A stretch of 64,000 nucleotides of DNA from Sediminicola sp963974715 (GTDB taxonomy: Bacteria; Bacteroidota; Bacteroidia; Flavobacteriales; Flavobacteriaceae): contig CAXBDK010000013.1 of assembly GCA_963974715.1 (NCBI GenBank), positions 117,050 to 181,049 of the forward strand, written 5' to 3'. Made by a program: the position numbers and the translations under genes. The notes under the pieces were generated by a model. It made no database searches. It was not told where the DNA came from and worked only from the letters and a program-made list of their open reading frames with translations. Shown piece by piece: positions 8,267 to 17,350 of the stretch; the first letter of the stretch is position 1, and every line of letters starts with the position of its first letter.

Positions 8267-9658
8267 CTATAGGTGGATAACTTCGCCGTACGCATCTGCC
8301 ACTGCCTCCATGACCGCTTCGCTCATGGTAGGGTGCGGGTGTACCGACTTAAGGATTTCATGCCCCGTAGTTTCCAGTTTCCTTGCCACGACCGCCTCGG
8401 CGATCATATCGGTGACACCGGCCCCGATCATATGACAGCCCAGCCATTCGCCGTATTTGGCATCAAAGATGACCTTTACGAAACCGTCAGGGGTTCCGGC
8501 GGCCTTGGCCTTTCCACTGGCGGAGAAGGGAAATTTCCCTACTTTGATCTCGTATCCTTTTTCCTTCGCCTGTTTTTCGGTAAGTCCCACGGAAGCTATT
8601 TCCGGGGTACAGTAGGTACAACCGGGGATATTGCCGTAATCCAAGGGTTCTACATGCATTCCCGCAATTTTTTCCACGCATAGGATGCCCTCTGCGGAGG
8701 CTACGTGCGCCAATGCCTGCCCTGGGGTCACGTCCCCAATGGCATAGTACCCGGCAACTTTGGTCCTATAAAATTCATCTACCGTGATCTTATCCTTGTC
8801 AACTGGGATGCCCACTTCTTCCAATCCTATATTTTCGATGTTGGTCTTGATGCCCACGGCCGATAGAACGATGTCCGCTTCCAAGGTTTCCTCCCCTTTG
8901 GCGGTCTTTACGGTCACTTTTACACCTTCTCCGCCGGTGTCCACTTTGGTTACCTCGGAAGAGGTCATTATTTTGACCCCTGTCTTTTTGAAACTGCGCT
9001 CCAGCTGTTTGGAGATATCCTCATCTTCCACGGGCACGATATTGGGGAGGTATTCCACCACGGTCACTTCCGTTCCCATGGAGTTGTAAAAATAGGCGAA
9101 CTCTATCCCGATCGCACCACTGCCTACCACCACAAGTTTTTTGGGCTGTTTCTCCAAGGTCATTGCCTGTCTGTACCCTATGATCTTTTTGCCGTCCTGG
9201 GGCAGGGAAGGAAGTTCCCTACTGCGGGCACCGGTAGCGATGATGATATGTTCGGCCCCGTATTCGGTATCCTTGCCGTCGGCATCGGTGACCACTACTT
9301 TTTTGCCGGGCTTCAATTTGCCAAAACCGTTGATCACCTCAATTTTGTTCTTCTTCATCAGGAACTGCACCCCTTTGCTCATTCCATCGGCAACGGAACG
9401 GCTCCTTTTAACTACGGCATCAAAATCCTTGTCGAACCCATCTACTTTAAGTCCGTAGTCGCCCGCATGTTTCAGATATTCAAATACCTGGGCCGATTTC
9501 AACAATGCCTTGGTGGGGATGCACCCCCAATTTAAACAAACACCGCCCAAACTTTCCTTTTCAATAATAGCGGTCTTAAGTCCCAATTGAGAGGCTCTTA
9601 TGGCCGTGACATAGCCACCGGGGCCACTTCCCAAAACAATAACATCGAAATTGCTCAT
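8267..9658 (-). CDS. lpdA: Dihydrolipoyl dehydrogenase (E3)
   Basis: This 463-residue flavoprotein reoxidises dihydrolipoamide for the pyruvate, 2-oxoglutarate and branched-chain keto acid dehydrogenase complexes and the glycine cleavage system. The FAD motif GSGPGGYVTAIRA is at the N-terminus. The redox-active disulfide is Cys41 and Cys46 (GGVCLNWGCIPTK). The NAD motif GSGAIGIEFAYFY is near residue 180, and the C-terminal interface His442/Glu447 pair sits in HPHPTMSE. The length is typical. No E1 or E2 gene is nearby, so it may serve several complexes. Confidence 0.95.
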   Translation of the reverse strand: MSNFDVIVLGSGPGGYVTAIRASQLGLKTAIIEKESLGGVCLNWGCIPTKALLKSAQVFEYLKHAGDYGLKVDGFDKDFDAVVKRSRSVADGMSKGVQFLMKKNKIEVINGFGKLKPGKKVVVTDADGKDTEYGAEHIIIATGARSRELPSLPQDGKKIIGYRQAMTLEKQPKKLVVVGSGAIGIEFAYFYNSMGTEVTVVEYLPNIVPVEDEDISKQLERSFKKTGVKIMTSSEVTKVDTGGEGVKVTVKTAKGEETLEADIVLSAVGIKTNIENIGLEEVGIPVDKDKITVDEFYRTKVAGYYAIGDVTPGQALAHVASAEGILCVEKIAGMHVEPLDYGNIPGCTYCTPEIASVGLTEKQAKEKGYEIKVGKFPFSASGKAKAAGTPDGFVKVIFDAKYGEWLGCHMIGAGVTDMIAEAVVARKLETTGHEILKSVHPHPTMSEAVMEAVADAYGEVIHL

Positions 9659-10036
9659 TTATTTGTATTTTTTATATTGAACTGGTTTGCACTTTTTCAA
9701 GTGGCTAAATTATGTTTTTTGCACGTATCCGTTTGGCTTTTTATATTCCCACAGCATTGCCGTGCATCCTAAAAAAGCCTTTGGACCGCTTACCGTACCA
9801 CCAATTATCTCAATTGGCCAGATTGGGCGGACCGGTCCTTGGAATTTGAAGTTGCAAAGTTACAAAACCAAACCTAAACCCCCTAGTGGGGCATTAAAAA
9901 TAAGCGGTAGAACGTAAGGTTGCTTGGTCACATCCATAAAGGCACTTGATAAACACTGGTATGCAACGAAAGGGATAGTTTTCCGGAATCCCTTTTTTCT
10001 CCATTGGTGCAGGTTGGATGAAGTGTTGGGGCGGAT
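9659..10036. other. Intergenic region upstream of lpdA
   Basis: This is 378 bp between the 5' end of lpdA and the 3' end of the first msrB, both on the minus strand. It should contain the lpdA promoter, but I find no exact TAnnTTTG on that strand. The best near match is TAATTTAG about 50 bp upstream. A small CCCC-tagt-GGGG hairpin lies at 9880-9891. I see no convincing coding sequence or RNA. Confidence 0.4.
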
Positions 10037-10441
10037 CTATTTTTGTGGATCGAAGCCAATGCTGACCGAATTGATACAGTAGCGCTGCCCGGTGGTTTCC
10101 CTGGGGCCGTCATCAAAGACATGGCCCAGATGGCCTCCGCAGTTGGCACATACGGTTTCGGTACGGACCATGCCATGGGTATTGTCCCGAATGTATTCAA
10201 TGGCGCCTTCCACCGCTTGGTCAAAGGAAGGCCATCCACAACCGCTGTCAAATTTATGGTCGCTCTCAAAAAGTTTGGCACCGCAGGCCTTACAGTGATA
10301 AGAACCATCGGCAGCATGTACGTTGTACTGCCCCGTATGCGGATATTCCGTGCCTTTTTTGCGCAAGATCCTGTATTCTTCCTCGGAGAGCTGGTTTTTC
10401 CATTCCTCCTCGGTCTTTGTAATGGGATATTTGTTGTCCAT
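10037..10441 (-). CDS. msrB: Peptide-methionine (R)-S-oxide reductase MsrB, cytosolic
   Basis: This 134-residue MsrB reduces methionine-R-sulfoxide in proteins. Structural zinc is held by CxxC pairs Cys50/Cys53 and Cys98/Cys101. The catalytic cysteine is Cys122 (RYCINS), and Cys68 in SGCGWPSF is a probable resolving cysteine. There is no signal peptide, so it should act in the cytosol. A second MsrB with a lipoprotein signal lies upstream on the same strand, separated by a full copy of the dispersed repeat. Together they suggest separate repair of cytosolic and envelope proteins. Confidence 0.93.
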   Translation of the reverse strand: MDNKYPITKTEEEWKNQLSEEEYRILRKKGTEYPHTGQYNVHAADGSYHCKACGAKLFESDHKFDSGCGWPSFDQAVEGAIEYIRDNTHGMVRTETVCANCGGHLGHVFDDGPRETTGQRYCINSVSIGFDPQK

Positions 10442-10479
10442 GATCTGTAAAGCTGTTTTAAATGTATGTTGAACTTGGT

Positions 10480-10623
10480 TTTACCCGCTCAGTGTAATTT
10501 CTTCTGTAATCGAAATCAATTATGCTCCGATGCCTGTCCTCCTCTGACGCCTGCCCGCCCGCCTCCGGCGGGTTATCCTGATTTTCCTCCATAAGCCCTG
10601 CGGGCTTGTTCCGAGGTCGTTTA
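10480..10623 (-). repeat. Dispersed intergenic repeat, long copy (between the two msrB genes)
   Basis: Read on the minus strand, it starts at the TAA stop of the upstream msrB (10623-10621) with TAAACGACCTCGGAACAAGC. It then runs through a GC-rich inverted segment (CCGCCGGAGGCGGG), CAGGCATCGGAGCATAATT and TTTCGATTA to ACTGAGCGGGT. It aligns over its whole length with the copy at 19527-19674, with gaps, and the core matches the copies near 6.6 and 53 kb. Confidence 0.7.
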
Positions 10624-11121
10624 CTTGGACGGCACAAAATCAAGGGCCGCCCCATTGATACAATGCCGCTTGCCCGTGGTCTTTTGGGGGCCGTCGTCGA
10701 ACATATGCCCCAAGTGGCCACCGCAGACGGCGCAATGCTCCTCTGTACGTTTATACCCGATCTTATAGTCCACATCATAGGCCACGTTTCCCTCTATGGC
10801 CCGATCGAAACTGGGCCAGCCCGTTCCGGAATCAAATTTGTGCTCTGCCTTGAATACAGGCGTACCGCAGCCTGCACAAACATATTCCCCAGGGCCCTTG
10901 TCCTTTAATAGGTCGCTCGTAAAGGCCGTTTCGGTCCCCGCCTGGCGCAGGACATAATATTCCAGGTCGGTGAGTTCCTTTTTCCATTCATCCTTGGTCT
11001 TGGTGACAGCGAACTTTTTTTCGCCCGTATCGGCAGTTTTGGCAGATGTATTTTTTTCTTGGGAATTGCCCTTACATCCGGTAAGGACCACACAGAGCAA
11101 CAAAGCTATTTTTTTGATCAT
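10621..11121 (-). CDS. msrB: Peptide-methionine (R)-S-oxide reductase MsrB, lipoprotein form
   Basis: This 166-residue MsrB carries an N-terminal lipoprotein signal (lipobox LTGC, Cys16), so it should be anchored in the envelope and repair oxidised surface or periplasmic proteins. Zinc cysteines are Cys82/Cys85 and Cys130/Cys133, and the catalytic cysteine is Cys154 (RHCING). The equivalent of the cytosolic paralogue's Cys68 is Thr (SGTGWPSF), so any resolving cysteine must lie elsewhere or recycling must use an external thiol. The stop codon coincides with the first bases of a dispersed repeat. Confidence 0.92.
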   Translation of the reverse strand: MIKKIALLLCVVLTGCKGNSQEKNTSAKTADTGEKKFAVTKTKDEWKKELTDLEYYVLRQAGTETAFTSDLLKDKGPGEYVCAGCGTPVFKAEHKFDSGTGWPSFDRAIEGNVAYDVDYKIGYKRTEEHCAVCGGHLGHMFDDGPQKTTGKRHCINGAALDFVPSK

Positions 11122-11233
11122 CGTAACTATTTTTTGGTATGGGATTGGACGTATAACTTTTATATTTCTTACAATTGAAAAGTACCTACGGATATTTCCA
11201 CCGGAAGGTTTTGGGGATTGCTACCATAAAAAA

Positions 11234-11258
11234 TCCCCATGACAATAGGTCACGGGGA
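11234..11258 (-). terminator. Terminator of the collagen-like lipoprotein gene
   Basis: The 10-bp stem TCCCCATGAC / GTCACGGGGA has one mismatch and is followed on the minus strand by TTTTTT, 25 bp after the stop codon at 11284. Confidence 0.75.
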
Positions 11259-11283
11259 GTAATTTTATAGGAAGGGCAAAAGA

Positions 11284-11820
11284 TTAGTCCAATGCTATTT
11301 TTTGCACTTCGTTTTCGGAAACTCCCATGGTCTGCATTACAGAAGCTATATTGGATCGGTCCATTTTTGCCTCGGCATAATCCGCGGGCATAATGGCAAT
11401 TCGAAACACTTGGTTATCCGTATCGCCGGATGGAAGGGTACCTAGGTCAAAATCCGATTCCAAAAAGATCCGAGCGTCCAAATAGGTGTGGTCATAGTTG
11501 TATTGCAGGATTCCTTGGTCCAGCAAACGGGTCTGTGGTAATAAACGCCATACGTCCACCGCCTCGCCCGCACTGTTTTCGGTCTGTTCCCAGAGGATAT
11601 AGACCAGTACCACGTCCGATTCAAATACTTCCACCGTATCGGGGAAATTAAAAAGAAGGGAATAATCGTTGTCCGGGGTAAAATCGTCTTCTATTTCGTA
11701 GATGTTGCCCACTACGTTAACTCCGTCCAATCCGTCCACGCCATCACGACCATCTTCCCCATCACAGGAAATTATAAAAAGGGCCAAAAATGTTCCGAAT
11801 ATCGTACTGACTTTTTTCAT
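11284..11820 (-). CDS. Lipoprotein with short collagen-like Gly-X-X stretch
   Basis: This 178-residue protein has a lipoprotein signal (FIISC, Cys19), so it should be lipid-anchored in the envelope. Directly after the cysteine is a run of Gly-X-X triplets (GEDGRDGVDGLDG), a short collagen-like stretch. The rest has no family I recognise and looks like a globular, acidic domain with many aromatic residues. In other Flavobacteriia, similar proteins are sometimes mislabelled as dihydrolipoamide dehydrogenase. Nothing here supports that name. It is a single gene with its own terminator. Confidence 0.7.
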   Translation of the reverse strand: MKKVSTIFGTFLALFIISCDGEDGRDGVDGLDGVNVVGNIYEIEDDFTPDNDYSLLFNFPDTVEVFESDVVLVYILWEQTENSAGEAVDVWRLLPQTRLLDQGILQYNYDHTYLDARIFLESDFDLGTLPSGDTDNQVFRIAIMPADYAEAKMDRSNIASVMQTMGVSENEVQKIALD

Positions 11821-12020
11821 ACTGTATGTTTTAAATTGTTTGTCCTATTAACGGGGTCAATCCCCTTACTGTGGAATACGTTTCAAAAAGCGTTCCAAAA
11901 TTTTTTTAAACGCCAAAATTCGGGAAAAGTTGTGACAATTGAGCTGCTCAAAACTTTTTCAAGGGGAAATAAGCGCGTTAAATGTTCAAAGTTGTTTTAT
12001 ATTGCAGTAAATAAAAATAC

Positions 12021-13916
12021 ATGCCAGAAGTTATAGCACATTCCCTATTTACGGATTTTGATATCAACCTATTTAAAGCAGGCAAACATTTCAGGCTTTA
12101 TGAAAAATTGGGATCCCGCCCCATGGTGGTCAATGGGGTAAAAGGAACCTATTTTGCGGTCTGGGCCCCTACTGCACATGTAGTATATATTGTGGGCGAT
12201 TTTAATTATTGGCAAGAGGACCATAAGCTGTTCGTTCGATGGGACGGAAGTGGGATCTGGGAAGGTTTTATCCCTGATATCGGCAAGGGAACCCTTTATA
12301 AATATAGGATACATTCCAATAACCAGGGCATCGTGACCGAAAAGGCAGACCCTTTTGCGAGGTATTGCGAACACCCGCCTTTGACCGCATCGGTGGTATG
12401 GGAGGACAAACATACCTGGAAGGATGCAGCTTGGATGGATAACAGAAAGACAAAAAACGGGCTGGACTGCCCTTATTCTGTATATGAGGTACACCTTGGA
12501 TCCTGGAGGCGCAAGAATGGCAATGAATTCCTCTCCTATGTTGAACTGGCGGATGAGCTTGTCAGTTATCTGACAGAAATGAACTTTACCCATGTGGAGT
12601 TCATGCCGATCATGGAATTTCCGTACGAGCCCTCTTGGGGCTATCAGCTAACCGGTTATTTTGCGCCCTCTTCCCGCTTTGGGAAACCGGAGGATTTCAA
12701 ATTCCTTATAGACAGACTGCACCAAAACGGTATTGGGGTGATATTGGATTGGGTGCCTTCCCATTTCCCCGAGGATATACACGGACTAGGTTGGTTCGAT
12801 GGTTCCCATCTTTATGAAAACCCCGACAGGAAACGGGGCTATCATCCGGATTGGAAAAGTTTGATCTTTAATTACGGAAGGAACGAAGTGAGGGCCTTCC
12901 TGATAAGCAATGCGCTGTTTTGGTTGGATCAGTTCCATGCCGATGCGCTACGGGTAGATGCGGTCGCTTCCATGTTGTACCTGGATTATTCCAGGGAGGA
13001 AGGCGAGTGGGACCCGAACATATATGGGAACAACGAGAATTTGGAGGCCATCTCCTTTATCAGGGAACTGAACGAAGAGGTCTACAAAAGTTTTGATGGC
13101 GTACAGACCATTGCAGAGGAGTCTACCTCCTTTTCCATGGTTTCCCGCCCTGTAAGTATCGGAGGGTTGGGTTTTGGCATGAAATGGATGATGGGCTGGA
13201 TGCACGATACCCTCGAATATTTTAAGAAGGAGCCTATTTACAGGAAGCACCATCAGAACGACCTTACCTTCAGCATGACCTATGCCTTTACGGAGAATTT
13301 TATGTTGCCCTTTTCCCACGATGAGGTCGTATATGGGAAACAGTCGCTACTTTATAGAATGCCCGGTGACGAGTGGCAACGCTTTGCGAACCTACGGCTT
13401 TTATATGGGTATATGTTTGCCCATCCCGGCAGTAAACTGCTGTTCATGGGCTCCGAATTTGGACAGTCGTCCGAATGGGATTTCCTATCCAGCCTGGACT
13501 GGCATTTGCTGCAGTACGATTTCCATATCGGCATACAGACCTTGGTAAAAGATCTTAACAAACTGTACAGGGAACGTCCGGCGCTCCATGAAAAACAGTT
13601 CAGTAACGAAGGGTTTCAATGGATCGATTACGGGGATCACGAAAACTCGGTGCTCACCTTTATCAGAAAGGGACACGATGCAAAGAACGATTTGGTGGTG
13701 GCCTGTAATTTTACCCCCATCCCAAGGCACCATTATAGAATGGGCGTAGGGAGATCGGGCAAACTGACCGAAATTTTCAACAGTGATATGCGCAAATACG
13801 GCGGTAGTGATGGCTACCAAAACGGAACGATCGGCATTTCCGACAGTCCTTGGCACGGGTATAAAAATTCTGCCGAAATAACGATTCCGCCATTGGGGGT
13901 CGTTATTTTTGCGTAA
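12021..13916 (+). CDS. glgB: 1,4-alpha-glucan branching enzyme
   Basis: This 631-residue GH13 enzyme introduces alpha-1,6 branches into glycogen. An N-terminal CBM48 domain (about residues 25-125, with 'TYFAVWAPTAHVVYIVGDFNYW') precedes the TIM barrel. Catalytic residues are the nucleophile Asp313 (DALRVDAV), the acid/base Glu366 (AEES) and Asp434 (SHDEVVYGK). The C-terminal beta-domain ends with the usual 'IPPLGVVIF'. The length is near normal, although the extra N1 domain of E. coli GlgB is absent. No other glg genes follow, only an alpha-glucosidase downstream. Confidence 0.94.
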   Translation: MPEVIAHSLFTDFDINLFKAGKHFRLYEKLGSRPMVVNGVKGTYFAVWAPTAHVVYIVGDFNYWQEDHKLFVRWDGSGIWEGFIPDIGKGTLYKYRIHSNNQGIVTEKADPFARYCEHPPLTASVVWEDKHTWKDAAWMDNRKTKNGLDCPYSVYEVHLGSWRRKNGNEFLSYVELADELVSYLTEMNFTHVEFMPIMEFPYEPSWGYQLTGYFAPSSRFGKPEDFKFLIDRLHQNGIGVILDWVPSHFPEDIHGLGWFDGSHLYENPDRKRGYHPDWKSLIFNYGRNEVRAFLISNALFWLDQFHADALRVDAVASMLYLDYSREEGEWDPNIYGNNENLEAISFIRELNEEVYKSFDGVQTIAEESTSFSMVSRPVSIGGLGFGMKWMMGWMHDTLEYFKKEPIYRKHHQNDLTFSMTYAFTENFMLPFSHDEVVYGKQSLLYRMPGDEWQRFANLRLLYGYMFAHPGSKLLFMGSEFGQSSEWDFLSSLDWHLLQYDFHIGIQTLVKDLNKLYRERPALHEKQFSNEGFQWIDYGDHENSVLTFIRKGHDAKNDLVVACNFTPIPRHHYRMGVGRSGKLTEIFNSDMRKYGGSDGYQNGTIGISDSPWHGYKNSAEITIPPLGVVIFA

Positions 13917-14021
13917 TCCGTTTTTAGGAGTTGGAAAGTACGTAAAGAATGGGGAGTTGCATACTATCCGTTTGCGGATGAACGTTATTCAATTTTATTT
14001 GTTCAAAAAAACAATCAGGGC

Positions 14022-16421
14022 ATGATCACCAATACCGAATTGGAATACAAAGGGAATCTTTATCCCAACCAAATAATAGATTTTAAAAGGGATACCGATA
14101 AACTATACTTTACCACGGATAACGGGGTGATTCTCGAGATCACCGTGTTAAGGGACAGTGCGCTTCGGTTCCGATATGCCACCGAGAATATCTTTGAGCC
14201 CGATTTCTCCTATGCGATCAGTGAAGATGCCAGTATTGGATACAATCAATTGGAGATCGAGGAAGCCGAAAAAGAGTACTGGATCACCACCTCCAAGCTA
14301 AAGGTCCTGGTGGACCGGCAGACAATGAGGATCCAGATCTCCGATCTTGACGGTAACATCATCAACGAGGACGAACTGGGGTTCCACTGGGAAGAGAATT
14401 ACGAATACGGGGGCAATACCGTAAAAATGAGCAAGACTACCCAGTCTTCCGAAAGTTTTTATGGGATGGGCGATAAGGCCACCCATAGCAACCTAAAGGG
14501 TAAACGGATCAGTAACTGGGCCATGGACCAATATGCCTTTGCCAAGGACCAGGACCCACTGTACAAGGCCATTCCTTTCTTTGTGGGCCTACATGGCAAT
14601 ATGGCCTATGGGATCTTTTTCGATAACTCCTTTCGCACCACCTTCGATTTTTCACATGAGAGAAGGAACATCACCAGTTTTTGGGCGGACGGGGGCGAAA
14701 TGAACTACTACTTTTTCTTTGGGCCCAAGATCCCACAGGTGGTAAAGGCCTATACGGACCTTACGGGGAAACCCGAACTTCCACCTTTATGGGTGTTGGG
14801 CTTCCACCAATCCAAATGGAGCTATTTTCCCGAAAGTAGGGTAATGGAGATCGCCAATAGGTTCCGGGAGCTGCGAATACCCTGTGATGCCCTGTACCTG
14901 GATATTGATTATATGGAAGGCTTCCGTTGTTTTACATGGAACAGGACCCATTTTCCCGATCCCAAGGGAATGGTGCGGGAGCTGACCGAAAAAGGGTTTA
15001 AGACCGTAGCGATCATCGATCCGGGAATCAAGGTGGACAAGGACTATTGGGTGTATCAACAGGGAATGGAGAGCGATTATTTCTGTAAAAGGGGCGATGG
15101 TCCCTATATGAGGGGGAAAGTATGGCCAGGGGAATGTAATTTTCCCGATTATACAAATCCCGAGGTACGGGAATGGTGGGCCGGCCTATACAAGGAACTG
15201 GTGGCCGAAATAGGGGTGAAAGGGGTCTGGAACGATATGAACGAGCCTGCGGTAATGGAAGTTCCCACCAAGACGTTCCCCTTGGACGTACGACATGATT
15301 ACGATGGCAATCCTTGTAGCCATAGGAAGGCCCATAATGTATATGGGACACAAATGGCCAGGGCCACGTACGAGGGCGTTAAAAAATTTGCCTATCCAAA
15401 GAGACCGTTCGTGATCACACGGGCGGCCTATGCTGGGGCGCAGCGCTACACTTCCACGTGGACGGGCGATAATGTGGCCACTTGGGAGCACCTGTGGATC
15501 GCAAACGTACAGGTACAGCGGATGTGTATGAGCGGAATGTCCTTTATAGGCTCCGATATAGGCGGTTTTGCCGAACAGCCCAATGGGGAACTCTTTACCA
15601 GATGGGTGCAATTGGGGGTATTCCATCCTTTCTGTAGGGTCCACTCCAGTGGCGACCACGGCGATCAAGAGCCATGGTCCTTCGATAATGAGGTGACCGA
15701 TATCGTCAGAAAATTTATTGAGATCCGTTATCAGTTGTTGCCCTATATCTATACCATGTACTGGAAATATACCAAGGAAGGTGTCCCAATGATCCAATCC
15801 CTAGTGTATTTTGACCAAGAGGACCCGCAGACACATTTTAGAACGGACGAGTTTATCTTTGGGGAGCAGATATTGGTCTGCCCGGTTCAGGAACCCAACG
15901 CCCAGGGAAGAAGGATGTACATTCCAAGGGGGAGATGGTACAATTTTTGGACCGAGGAAATGGTCGATGGCGGAAAGGAAAAATGGGTAGTGGCCGACTT
16001 GGACAAAATTCCCCTGTTTATAAAAGAAGGTGCCATTATCCCAAAGTACCCCGTTCAACAGTACGTGGGCGAACTGGAAATAAAGGAACTGATCTTGGAT
16101 GTCTATTTTAAGATGGGCGTGGAAAATTCCACCGTCTATGAAGATGGCCAGGACGGGTACGATTATAAAAAGGGCCGATATAGCCTTCGGAACTTTAAAT
16201 TAAGGGGCAAAGAAGATCAATTGATCATACAACAGTTCAAGGATGGTAGTTTTATCACATCCTATGAAACCATTAAGTTAAAATTGCACGGCCTGCCCTT
16301 CCAAATACGGAAAATTCAGGTAGACCATGAAACGGTGACCCTGGAGGATGCAAAATTGAACGGTAATAACATTATAGAGGTCAGCAAGGATTTTACGGAA
16401 TTGAATCTCACGGCGAATTAA
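14022..16421 (+). CDS. Glycoside hydrolase family 31 alpha-glucosidase
   Basis: This 799-residue GH31 enzyme hydrolyses terminal alpha-linked glucose from oligosaccharides. The nucleophile is Asp405 in the signature GVWNDMNEPAVM, and the acid/base is Asp483 in STWTGDN. The N-terminal beta-sandwich (residues 1-240), the barrel with 'LYLDIDYMEGF' and the C-terminal beta domains are all present. There is no signal peptide, so it should be cytosolic. It lies 105 bp after glgB, which fits a role in glycogen or maltodextrin turnover. Substrate preference (alpha-glucosidase, alpha-xylosidase and others) is inferred only from the WNDMNEP form. Confidence 0.9.
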   Translation: MITNTELEYKGNLYPNQIIDFKRDTDKLYFTTDNGVILEITVLRDSALRFRYATENIFEPDFSYAISEDASIGYNQLEIEEAEKEYWITTSKLKVLVDRQTMRIQISDLDGNIINEDELGFHWEENYEYGGNTVKMSKTTQSSESFYGMGDKATHSNLKGKRISNWAMDQYAFAKDQDPLYKAIPFFVGLHGNMAYGIFFDNSFRTTFDFSHERRNITSFWADGGEMNYYFFFGPKIPQVVKAYTDLTGKPELPPLWVLGFHQSKWSYFPESRVMEIANRFRELRIPCDALYLDIDYMEGFRCFTWNRTHFPDPKGMVRELTEKGFKTVAIIDPGIKVDKDYWVYQQGMESDYFCKRGDGPYMRGKVWPGECNFPDYTNPEVREWWAGLYKELVAEIGVKGVWNDMNEPAVMEVPTKTFPLDVRHDYDGNPCSHRKAHNVYGTQMARATYEGVKKFAYPKRPFVITRAAYAGAQRYTSTWTGDNVATWEHLWIANVQVQRMCMSGMSFIGSDIGGFAEQPNGELFTRWVQLGVFHPFCRVHSSGDHGDQEPWSFDNEVTDIVRKFIEIRYQLLPYIYTMYWKYTKEGVPMIQSLVYFDQEDPQTHFRTDEFIFGEQILVCPVQEPNAQGRRMYIPRGRWYNFWTEEMVDGGKEKWVVADLDKIPLFIKEGAIIPKYPVQQYVGELEIKELILDVYFKMGVENSTVYEDGQDGYDYKKGRYSLRNFKLRGKEDQLIIQQFKDGSFITSYETIKLKLHGLPFQIRKIQVDHETVTLEDAKLNGNNIIEVSKDFTELNLTAN

Positions 16422-16459
16422 TATTTTTTGTAATTTTCGCCTTCTAAACACAATGCGTT

Positions 16460-17269
16460 ATGAAGAAGATATTTATTGCCATTGCTATCTTTTTGGGAGT
16501 GGTGGGCTGTAAGACAAATCCGTTTACCGGACAGCGAACGCTCAATTTTTACCCTAATAGCCAGGTCTTCCCCACTGCCTTTGCACAATACGATGCCTTT
16601 TTGGAGGAGAACAAGGTGGTGACAGGAACTGCCGATGCCCAAATGATCGACAAAGTGGGCAAAAGGATCGCGGCCGCTTCCGAGCGCTGGTTAACGGCCA
16701 ACGGATATGCTGGCTATCTAAAGGATTATAAATGGGAATACAATCTGGTAAAGGATGAGACCGTAAATGCTTGGTGCATGCCGGGAGGGAAGATCGTTTT
16801 CTATACGGGCATATTGCCCATTTGCAAAGGAGAGACCGGTGTTGCCGTGGTCATGGGCCATGAGGTGGCGCACGCCCTTGCCGATCATGGGGCACAGCGT
16901 ATGAGTGCCGGAACCCTACAGCAGTTGGGTGCCGTAGCTGGTAATGTGGTCATACAGGACCAGAGTACCCTGAACATCTTTAACCAAGCCTATGGAGTGG
17001 GCACCCAGTATGGGGCCATGCTGCCTTTCAGCAGAAGCCATGAGACGGAGGCCGACAAAATTGGGCTGCAGATCATGGCCATTGCCGGATATAATCCTTA
17101 TGAAGCTGCGGAGCTTTGGAAGCGTATGAAGGCCAATAGCGGTGGACAGGCACAGCCCGAGTTTATGAGTACGCACCCCTCCAATGATACAAGGATCAAC
17201 AATTTAACGGTCTGGGCGCCCGAAGCGGAGGCGGAAGCCAGGAAATTTGGGGTAACTTCCTTTCAATAA
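16460..17269 (+). CDS. M48 family metalloprotease, lipoprotein (Loi/BepA-type)
   Basis: This 269-residue protein has a lipoprotein signal (VVGC, Cys17) and the zinc protease motif HEVAH at residues 134-138. The third ligand is in SHETEADKIGL near residue 192. M48 lipoproteins of this length act in envelope protein quality control and are related to E. coli LoiP. The motif GHEVAHALADHGAQRM and the 'STHPSNDTRINNL' tail are typical. A strong terminator follows. Confidence 0.9.
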   Translation: MKKIFIAIAIFLGVVGCKTNPFTGQRTLNFYPNSQVFPTAFAQYDAFLEENKVVTGTADAQMIDKVGKRIAAASERWLTANGYAGYLKDYKWEYNLVKDETVNAWCMPGGKIVFYTGILPICKGETGVAVVMGHEVAHALADHGAQRMSAGTLQQLGAVAGNVVIQDQSTLNIFNQAYGVGTQYGAMLPFSRSHETEADKIGLQIMAIAGYNPYEAAELWKRMKANSGGQAQPEFMSTHPSNDTRINNLTVWAPEAEAEARKFGVTSFQ

Positions 17270-17310
17270 GATGTTGGATTCTGATTTGGTTACATTATAG
17301 ATTTAAATGG

Positions 17311-17336
17311 AAAGCTGTCCTTTTTTGGACAGCTTT
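17311..17336 (+). terminator. Terminator after the M48 protease
   Basis: A perfect 10-bp stem AAAGCTGTCC / GGACAGCTTT with a 6-nt loop is followed by a T-rich run, 40 bp after the stop codon. Confidence 0.88.
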
Positions 17337-17350
17337 ATTTTTTTAGGGAT

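Noticed and set aside
15186..15797. 203-codon antisense frame inside the GH31 gene
   Set aside because: Shadow of a strongly supported enzyme gene.
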